From: Microcaldota archaeon
GTDB lineage: Archaea > Micrarchaeota > Micrarchaeia > Micrarchaeales > Micrarchaeaceae
DNA: 64,000 bases
Assembly (NCBI GenBank): GCA_021810105.1
Contig: JAJZJM010000004.1
Span: 1 to 64,000, forward strand
Direction of reading: 5' to 3'
Shown: piece after piece, positions 58,129-64,000 of the stretch
How the letters are laid out: the number at the start of each line of letters is the position of its first letter
How positions within the stretch are numbered: the first letter of the stretch is position 1
Made by a program: the position numbers and the translations under genes
The notes under the pieces: generated by a model
Told to the model about the DNA's origin: nothing
What the model saw: the letters and a program-made list of their open reading frames with translations, nothing else
Databases searched by the model: none

Positions 58129-59181
58129 ATGCCCTCTGAGAAAAAAAGCAAGGTTATAAGTCTTGTTACAGGAGGGACGACCGGGTTGGGCAGCGCTTTG
58201 ATAAGACGGCTTCTCGCGGAAGGCGACGAAGTTAGGGCTGTGCTAAAGAACGCTCCGTCAAAGCAATCCGAATGGCGGTCTTTGCCTCCTGGATCCATAC
58301 CGTATGTTGTAGACATTACATTAAAAAGAAAAGAGGATAGGGATAACCTTCGGGCTGCGGCTAAAGGGGTTGATAGGGTATTTCATATAGGAGGAGCCTC
58401 GTACAACTCAAAGTTCAGCTACGATGAACTCATAGAAATAAACGTCATAGGTACGGAAAACCTTCTCCAGGCGCTGGTTGAGGCTAATCCTCCTGACAGA
58501 AAGATTCATTTTCTATATGCTAGCAGCGTTACTGTATATGGCTATAGAAGGAAAAATGAGGTTATAAATGAAAGCACACAGCCAAAGCCTGGCAGCCATT
58601 ATTCAGAGAGCAAAGTTATGGCAGAGCACCTCATAGAGTCCTTTTCAGAAGGCCACCCAAATTTAAGGTATACGATATTCAGAATGGGCACTCTCTACGG
58701 GCCAGGATATGAAGAGCCTTACTTCTTCAAGGCATTCAGGCTTATTAAAGAGGGCAAGATGAGGTACATAGGCAAGGGGGATAACCACCTCACACTATTG
58801 CACGTTGATGACGCTGCAGATGCGTTCGCATTGGTTGCTGGCAAACCAGGAATTACTAAAAATACAACATACAATCTTACAGACGGTCAGCCGCACACTC
58901 CAAGAGAGCTGTTCTCATTTACTGCAAAAGCCATGGGTGTCAAGCCTCCTGATAAAAGCGTGCCTGGCGCTGTAGCAAGGCTGCTATCGAAGACTGCCAA
59001 CATAACATACGATGAATACGAATTTATGGCCAGCGATAGGATAGTTGACATATCAAAATTAAATAGAGAGACAGGATTTTATCCGGCAAGGAATGTTGAA
59101 GCGGAAGGTTTGCTGATGATACAGCATTTCCTTGCCAAAGAATCGGAAGGCAAATTTGCAGGAAAACACAAATTAAGATGA
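58129..59181 (+). CDS. NAD-dependent epimerase/dehydratase (extended SDR)
   Basis: 350 residues. Rossmann start VISLVTGGTTGLGSALIRRL (GxxGxxG), YASSVTVYGY with catalytic Ser, and YSESKVMAE with Tyr and Lys (YxxxK). RMGTLYGPG and LLHVDDAADAF fit the sugar epimerase/3-beta-HSD-like group. Substrate unknown: a nucleotide sugar, isoprenoid or steroid-like alcohol is possible. The ATG at 58129 follows the GTG at 58123. GGGP synthase follows after 4 nt. Confidence 0.88.
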   Translation: MPSEKKSKVISLVTGGTTGLGSALIRRLLAEGDEVRAVLKNAPSKQSEWRSLPPGSIPYVVDITLKRKEDRDNLRAAAKGVDRVFHIGGASYNSKFSYDELIEINVIGTENLLQALVEANPPDRKIHFLYASSVTVYGYRRKNEVINESTQPKPGSHYSESKVMAEHLIESFSEGHPNLRYTIFRMGTLYGPGYEEPYFFKAFRLIKEGKMRYIGKGDNHLTLLHVDDAADAFALVAGKPGITKNTTYNLTDGQPHTPRELFSFTAKAMGVKPPDKSVPGAVARLLSKTANITYDEYEFMASDRIVDISKLNRETGFYPARNVEAEGLLMIQHFLAKESEGKFAGKHKLR

Positions 59182-59185
59182 TTTT

Positions 59186-59983
59186 ATGAAACCAGGTAAA
59201 GTTGATTTATACATAAACGAAATATTGGGATCGAAAGGTGCGATGTTATTCAGCCTGATAGACCCTGTGGACTACAGAAACACAGACGCTGCGATAAATA
59301 CCGCCAAGGAAGCCGCTGACGGAGGTGCAGACATAATACTACTGGGCGGCAGTGTAGGCGCGGCAGGAAATCTTCTGGACAGCGTAGCTAAGGGTATAAA
59401 AGACGCCATAGACGTGCCCCTCGTCCTTTTTCCTGGCAATACCAGCACAATGACAAAGCATGCCGATGCGGTTTACTTTACATCACTGCTCAATTCCAGA
59501 AACCCATACTGGCATACGCAGGCACAGATGCTTGCCATACCTTTGATAAGAGAGTCCAAGATAGAGACCTTGCCTGTAGGTTACATACTTGTGTACCCGG
59601 GAGGGACTGCAGGATGGGTGGGAGATGCAAACCTAATACCAAGGGAAAAGCCAAATATAGCAGCTATGCTTGCGCTCACAGGCGAGCACATGGGACAACG
59701 ATTCATACTCACTGATACCGGATCCAACCCCCATGCGCAGGGATGCGGGGCAATTCCATCAGAGATGATAAGGGCGGTAAAAAGAGAGATAAGCGTGCCT
59801 TACATAGTCGGCGGTGGCATAACTACCATATCCGAAGCGAAAAGGGTCTTCTCAAGCGGCGCAGATGTAATACAGATAGGCACAGCTTTCCAGGACGGAA
59901 AGGATGGAAGCGTAAAAAAGAAGGCAACCGCATTCTCAAAAATTGCAAAGGAGGAGGGGCTTAAAAAGTTGCGCACGCAATAG
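59186..59983 (+). CDS. Geranylgeranylglyceryl phosphate synthase
   Basis: Forms the first ether bond of archaeal lipids from glycerol-1-phosphate and GGPP. 265-residue TIM barrel: FSLIDPVDYRNTDAAI, GADIILLGGSVG, VLFPGNTSTMTKHADAVYF, EAGSNP replaced by TDTGSNPHAQ, and VGGGITTISEAKRVFSSGAD for phosphate binding. The length is the archaeal group II type. It uses the C20 chain made by the synthase at 32702. Confidence 0.94.
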   Translation: MKPGKVDLYINEILGSKGAMLFSLIDPVDYRNTDAAINTAKEAADGGADIILLGGSVGAAGNLLDSVAKGIKDAIDVPLVLFPGNTSTMTKHADAVYFTSLLNSRNPYWHTQAQMLAIPLIRESKIETLPVGYILVYPGGTAGWVGDANLIPREKPNIAAMLALTGEHMGQRFILTDTGSNPHAQGCGAIPSEMIRAVKREISVPYIVGGGITTISEAKRVFSSGADVIQIGTAFQDGKDGSVKKKATAFSKIAKEEGLKKLRTQ

Positions 59984-59987
59984 AATA

Positions 59988-61100
59988 ATGACTGAGAAGA
60001 TGAGAGAGATATATGCTCTCGAGCTTTCCCTTCTTGCAAAGGAGCTTAAGAGATTTGAAGGGTTCTACATAGACAAATTCTACGAGATAGGCGGAGACTC
60101 TTTCAGGATAAGGATGAGCAGGAAAGGCGTAAGAGCCGAGCTGATATGCTCCCTTAAGAAAGGGCTGTGGGAGGCAACCGAGGTGCCAGTTCAGGATTCG
60201 GCTTCAAACTTTACCATGGCAATGAGGAAAAGGACTGCAGGATTCTTAATCTCAGGGATAGAGCAGGTTGCCAATGACAGGATAATCATGTTCAGCCTGT
60301 CAAAAGGAGATGCAAAAATAAAAATGATATTTGAGATGCTTGGCAAGGGAAATCTCATAATTGCCGAGCAAGACATGAAAGTAAGCCTTGCATACAGGCA
60401 GGAGAGCTTCCGGGATAGGGAGATAAGGAATGGGAAACCCTATTCTATGCCCAAGAATGATTTTCTCCCATACGGTTCCGTCAGGCTTGCCAAGGAAAGA
60501 ATCCTTAAAGGAAAGGGCAGCATAATATCCGATCTCAGCAAAGCCGTGAACATAGGTCCTCTCTACCTTGAAGAGGCAATAGTAAGATGCGATCTGAACC
60601 CAAGGCTCAGCAGCTCTGAGATCTCCGCAGAGCAGATAGACAAGATAATGGATGAGATAGACAACATAGCGTCGTCCGCTGGCGGGAAGTGCACCATATA
60701 TTCAAAAAACGGAGAGCATGTTGATTACTCTGTGTGCAAAATTAAGAAGTACGAGGCATTTGAGCGTAAAGAATTTGGAAGCGTAATGGAAACTATAAGG
60801 GAATTCTATTCAAAAGGGATATTGCAGGTAGAAACTATCCCTAAAGAGAATAAGGAGCTGAAAGACGTGCTAGCCAGCATAGATAAGCAGAAAAAGCTAG
60901 CCGAAGACGCAGTAGAGATGATAGAAAGCAATAAAATGATAGCAGAGTCAATATTCAGCAGGATGAATGAAATAAACGTCATTATAAGTATGCTGCAAAG
61001 GGAGAAGAGGATTACCAAAGAAGAGCTTCAAAAAGCAAGCGGTAGCATAAAGATAATAGAGCTTGATCTAAAGAGCAAGATGGTTACAATAGAGGTGTAG
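59988..61100 (+). CDS. NFACT-N protein (RqcH/NEMF-like) lacking NFACT-R
   Basis: 370 residues. Residues about 1-150 have the NFACT-N features EIYALELSLLAKELKRFEGF and ELICSLKKGLWEA, RIIMFSLSKG, and LIIAEQDMKV; about 160-230 is helix-hairpin-like (YLEEAIVRCDLNPRLSSSEI), then a coiled coil (LKDVLASIDKQKKLAEDAVE). Archaeal RqcH proteins go on with a further coiled coil and the NFACT-R domain to about 650 residues. Here the gene stops cleanly and rnz begins 3 nt later, so the shortening looks natural rather than a frameshift. It binds stalled 60S/50S-type subunits in the full-length family. Confidence 0.8.
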   Translation: MTEKMREIYALELSLLAKELKRFEGFYIDKFYEIGGDSFRIRMSRKGVRAELICSLKKGLWEATEVPVQDSASNFTMAMRKRTAGFLISGIEQVANDRIIMFSLSKGDAKIKMIFEMLGKGNLIIAEQDMKVSLAYRQESFRDREIRNGKPYSMPKNDFLPYGSVRLAKERILKGKGSIISDLSKAVNIGPLYLEEAIVRCDLNPRLSSSEISAEQIDKIMDEIDNIASSAGGKCTIYSKNGEHVDYSVCKIKKYEAFERKEFGSVMETIREFYSKGILQVETIPKENKELKDVLASIDKQKKLAEDAVEMIESNKMIAESIFSRMNEINVIISMLQREKRITKEELQKASGSIKIIELDLKSKMVTIEV

Positions 61101-61102
61101 AT

Positions 61103-62002
61103 TTGCCGCTTCCTATAAAAATAGTTTTTCTTGGAACTTCAGGGTCTGCTCCGACAAAAGAGCGTAACCTTCCCAGCGTGGCTATAGAGTACGAGGGACG
61201 GGTATACCTGTTTGACTGCGGAGAGGGCACGCAGAGGCAGCTCCTTATGAATTCAATAAGCCCCCAGAAGGTGAAAGCGGTATTTATAACGCACATGCAC
61301 GGCGACCATGTAATAGGAATAGCAGGGCTAATACGCACGCTGGCATTGAATAAGAGGACGGAGCCTTTGGAGATATTCCTGCCTGCCGGGGAAGAGAAGA
61401 AGCTGATGCCGCTAATAACATTTGACAAAGCGGTTATAGGATATGAAATAATCATAAAAGGGGTAAAATCCGGAGTGGCTATGAAAGGAAAAGGATTTTC
61501 AGTGCGTGCATTCAAGCTAAAGCATTCGGTTCCAACATATGGCTACTGCTTCCAGGAAAACGACAGAGTGCGCTTTGACTCCAAAAAATGCAAAGAACTA
61601 GGCATAGAAGGCGGCATGTATTCGGAACTGGAAAGAAAAGGCAGGATAAGAATAGGGAGGAAAATCATAAGTTTAGGCAGCGTAGCAAAAGAGTCAAAAG
61701 GAAGAAGGATCATTTATGCTGCAGATACAAGGCCAACTAATGCAACCTCCAAAATTTCAAAAGGAGCAGACCTAATGATACACGAAGCCACATATGCTGA
61801 GGAATTCCAGAAATTAGCGCTGCAGAGGATGCATTCCACATCTGCAGAAGCGGCGCGAGTGGCTAAGAATGGAATGGCAAAGCGGCTCATAATATTCCAC
61901 ATGAGCGCAAGGTACAAATCCCCGTCAGTGCTACTTGCAGAGGCAAGAAAGGTATTTAAAAATTCAGAGGCAGCATATGATGGCATGGTGATAACTCTCT
62001 AG
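61103..62002 (+). CDS. rnz: Ribonuclease Z
   Basis: tRNA 3'-end endonuclease of the metallo-beta-lactamase fold. 299 residues: FLGTSGSAPTKERNLPS, LFDCGEGTQRQLL, THMHGDHVIG (HxHxDH), the exosite arm region LALNKRTEPLEIFLPAG, AADTRP and HMSARY. TTG start at 61103. The tRNA-Val gene follows after 7 nt, so both may be on one transcript. Confidence 0.94.
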   Translation: MPLPIKIVFLGTSGSAPTKERNLPSVAIEYEGRVYLFDCGEGTQRQLLMNSISPQKVKAVFITHMHGDHVIGIAGLIRTLALNKRTEPLEIFLPAGEEKKLMPLITFDKAVIGYEIIIKGVKSGVAMKGKGFSVRAFKLKHSVPTYGYCFQENDRVRFDSKKCKELGIEGGMYSELERKGRIRIGRKIISLGSVAKESKGRRIIYAADTRPTNATSKISKGADLMIHEATYAEEFQKLALQRMHSTSAEAARVAKNGMAKRLIIFHMSARYKSPSVLLAEARKVFKNSEAAYDGMVITL

Positions 62003-62009
62003 CAGATAT

Positions 62010-62081
62010 GGGCCCGTAGTCGATCGGTAAGACGTCACGTTGACAACGTGAAGATACGGAGTTCGACTCTCCGCGGGCCCA
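62010..62081 (+). tRNA. tRNA-Val (GAC anticodon)
   Basis: Plus-strand cloverleaf: acceptor GGGCCCG/CGGGCCC, anticodon stem TCACG/CGTGA with loop TTGACAA (GAC), T arm CGGAG TTCGACT CTCCG, discriminator A at 62081. The bases after it read CCA (62082-62084), so CCA is encoded here, unlike the other three tRNA genes. Accessory genes begin right after its 3' end. Confidence 0.95.
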
Positions 62082-62130
62082 CCAAAAAGTAAGATATTAA
62101 ACGTGATGACATAATTGGGCAACTGAGGTA

Positions 62131-62400
62131 GTGGCAGCATTTGGCGTCTTTTTGGCTTTTTCTCATAGATTTTTAAAAGCCGTATTTAGTAAGCCAAGTC
62201 ATAAGAAAGATTTAACTTTTGCATTCCTCGCACCAGTAATGCCTTCTAAATTTGCATATACGTTATCATTTGTTTCCGTATTATTTATAAAAAATTATGT
62301 CAATTTAAGTTCTATATTTTATTTCGTTGCCGTGCTCTTTTTCTTTTTTATGGTCACTTCCTTAATTTTTCTTATTAAATACTTGTATAATACCTTGTGA
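62131..62400 (+). CDS. Small membrane protein
   Basis: 89 residues from a GTG, with about three hydrophobic stretches (AAFGVFLAFSH, SKFAYTLSFVSVLFIK, SIFYFVAVLFFFFMVTSLIF). AT-rich composition and Phe-heavy helices set it apart from core genes. It lies between tRNA-Val and the AIPR gene. Function unknown; it may be a mobile-region gene or a membrane part of a defence pair. 62401-62529 holds the promoter of the next gene (TATA-like CCAATATATAAT). Confidence 0.5.
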   Translation: MAAFGVFLAFSHRFLKAVFSKPSHKKDLTFAFLAPVMPSKFAYTLSFVSVLFIKNYVNLSSIFYFVAVLFFFFMVTSLIFLIKYLYNTL

Positions 62401-62529
62401 TAGTCTATACGAGTGATTTGGATAAATAATTAGCCATATCTCATTTTTACGGTGGGATTGGAGACAGCACGGAAAGACTTAAATGAATAGATCCAATATA
62501 TAATTCATAACTATAATATCGATGATAAT

Positions 62530-64000
62530 ATGGCTTACGATGCACTTTTAGACAGTTTTAATAACTTCAGGAATGATCTAGATGTTAGCCAGTCAATCAA
62601 AGATAATAAATCTGCAATATGGTCAATTTTTGCACTAACATTAAAATTTCCTAACGAAACTCCTGAAAGTCTGATAAATGAAAGTTTAGTAGATGGCACT
62701 GACGATGGGAAAGTTGATCTCATATTTTTCAATGAGGAGGCTAAAAAAGCGATAATAATACAGACTACCTACTGTGCAGAAATAAAAGATGTTGCACCTA
62801 CAAACAAGGCCGATGATTTAAATACAGCAGCAAGCTGGTTACTATCACGAAATATAGACGAAGTACCAGAAAGAATCAGGACTAAAACAGAAGAACTGAG
62901 AAATTATTTAAGTAATAAGAATGTTGAAACTATCGAGTTTTGGTATGTTCATAATTGTAAGGATTCAGATGCTGTAAAAAGAAACCTCGTAAATGTAGAA
63001 TCAACTTCTAAGAATGCTCTGGAGAGCATGGGTAACAACACAGTGACTACATTTGCAAGAGAGGTAGGTATAGATACCATACTTAAATGGTATAAAGATT
63101 CCGAAACGCCTATTCTAGTTAGCGATGAGTTCAGAATAGATGTAAAATATGGGTATCCGTTAAGCGCCAGCAAGTGGAATGCGTATATGACTTCTGTTTC
63201 TGCGGGATGGTTGTATTCTCTCTATAGACAATATGGCGATGAGTTGTTTTATGCAAACATAAGAGGTTACATGGGAGGCGGAAGAAAAGATAAGAGCATA
63301 AATAATGGAATAAAGGCTACCTGTGAACAGGAGCCTGAGAATTTTTGGATCTATAATAATGGTATAACCTGCATGGTTAATGGATTAAATGTAGAGGATA
63401 AAGCAGATAGCACCGGAAAGGTTGTGATTATAAAAGGTATATCTATAGTAAACGGTGCACAAACAACAGGAGCTATAAGTGAATTGGCCAACGCGCCACA
63501 AAATGCGTATGTACCAATCAGATTTGTTAGATGTGAAAAAGATGTTATAGATAACATAATAGAATATAACAACACCCAAAACAGTATCAAATCTGCTGAT
63601 TTTAGGAGTAGAGATGCGATCCAGAAACGTTTAATGGAGCAGTTTAGCTATAGAACAGACGTTAAATATGAAGGTAGGAGAAGCATATTAGTTAGACCTA
63701 GTCGAACTGTTATTTTCCTTCAGAGAGACGAGGTTGCGCAGATAACAGCCGCATTCCATCAACATCCATTCATGGCATATCACCAAAAGACAAAAATATG
63801 GGAAGACGAATCAAAATACGACAAAATTTTTAATGACTCAATCTCTTGCATGCACATTATATTCGCAGAGACACTATACAGAGCGATATTATCGATAAAA
63901 GAGGAACTTATTATGGCAGATCCAGCGGTCTTAACCGACACCAAAAAGAAACAGCTGGATTTTTTCAGAAAAAGAGGTTCCACAATCATTCTTACAACAG
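62530..64000 (+). CDS. AIPR-family defence protein (3' end outside window)
   Basis: An uninterrupted 490-codon frame running off the window. The C-terminal two-thirds match the AIPR (abortive infection phage resistance) family: YANIRGYMGGGRKDKSINNG, then NFWIYNNGITCMVNG, ISIVNGAQTTGAISEL and IIEYNNTQNSIKSADF. The N-terminal part resembles a Mrr-type PD-(D/E)xK nuclease, with Asp in GKVDLIFFN and a strand IIIQTTY in which Gln and Thr stand where Glu/Gln-x-Lys is usual. It is AT-rich and adjoins a tRNA, as expected for a transferred defence gene. Confidence 0.85.
   Translation, partial: MAYDALLDSFNNFRNDLDVSQSIKDNKSAIWSIFALTLKFPNETPESLINESLVDGTDDGKVDLIFFNEEAKKAIIIQTTYCAEIKDVAPTNKADDLNTAASWLLSRNIDEVPERIRTKTEELRNYLSNKNVETIEFWYVHNCKDSDAVKRNLVNVESTSKNALESMGNNTVTTFAREVGIDTILKWYKDSETPILVSDEFRIDVKYGYPLSASKWNAYMTSVSAGWLYSLYRQYGDELFYANIRGYMGGGRKDKSINNGIKATCEQEPENFWIYNNGITCMVNGLNVEDKADSTGKVVIIKGISIVNGAQTTGAISELANAPQNAYVPIRFVRCEKDVIDNIIEYNNTQNSIKSADFRSRDAIQKRLMEQFSYRTDVKYEGRRSILVRPSRTVIFLQRDEVAQITAAFHQHPFMAYHQKTKIWEDESKYDKIFNDSISCMHIIFAETLYRAILSIKEELIMADPAVLTDTKKKQLDFFRKRGSTIILTT

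Noticed and set aside
1-64000. CRISPR arrays, rRNA genes and replication-origin repeats
   Set aside because: No regularly spaced repeats, rRNA-like sequence or clustered origin motifs were found on reading both strands.

Overview
The window is archaeal chromosome. The support is archaeal information processing (archaeal-type DnaG, aIF2 gamma, S6e, Spt5, L11 without a bacterial-style context, TFB, aCPSF1, proteasome beta, Alba, a histone-fold protein, GatDE, NreA family, RNase Z) together with archaeal lipid enzymes (a GGPP-type prenyl synthase and geranylgeranylglyceryl phosphate synthase). Genes are short, tightly packed, often overlapping by ATGA, and starts are commonly preceded by GGTG/GGTGA or lie about 25 nt after a TATA box (leaderless). 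The style fits a small-genome lineage such as a Micrarchaeota-like DPANN archaeon, but that placement is an inference.

Layout. 1-540: an IS-scarred segment holding the 3' end of a tnpB element, a solo left end and two truncated genes. 781-11.9 kb: dnaG; a PadR/ABC-2 exporter/cell-surface protein operon; a tandem Alba protein; aspS and a DHH phosphoesterase; then on the minus strand a tiny eL41-like gene, rps6e and aIF2 gamma. 12.1-20.9 kb: a visibly AT-rich island. Its left edge cuts a DRG-type GTPase and a LanC-like gene against each other. It carries an S41 peptidase, an intact DDE insertion sequence, a 41-residue candidate RiPP precursor ending in GGHCCMG, two radical SAM-SPASM proteins and a dikinase split into separate phospho-His and ATP-grasp genes, and it ends at a tRNA-Gly gene. 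This is the best candidate for an undescribed system.

21-34.5 kb: histone-like protein, membrane PLD-like protein, ileS, a methylthiotransferase, gatDE, a M24 peptidase, an NreA-family protein and prenyl synthase. 34.6-41.5 kb: two 1333-bp tnpB-only elements; one ends at a DUF1634 membrane gene beside a TauE/SafE exporter, the other splits thyX with loss of about 40 codons. thyX sits with tmk and dcd, so the local dTTP set is broken.

41.5-57 kb: tfb with an AT-hook, TRAM protein, psmB-aCPSF1, a grpE-dnaK-dnaJ operon led by its own winged-helix regulator with a palindrome over the start codon, cobalamin adenosyltransferase, scpAB, trm5-like, spt5-rpl11. 57-62 kb: proline dehydrogenase, SDR epimerase, GGGP synthase, a short NFACT protein, RNase Z and tRNA-Val. 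After this tRNA an accessory region begins, with a small membrane protein and an AIPR-family defence protein running off the end.
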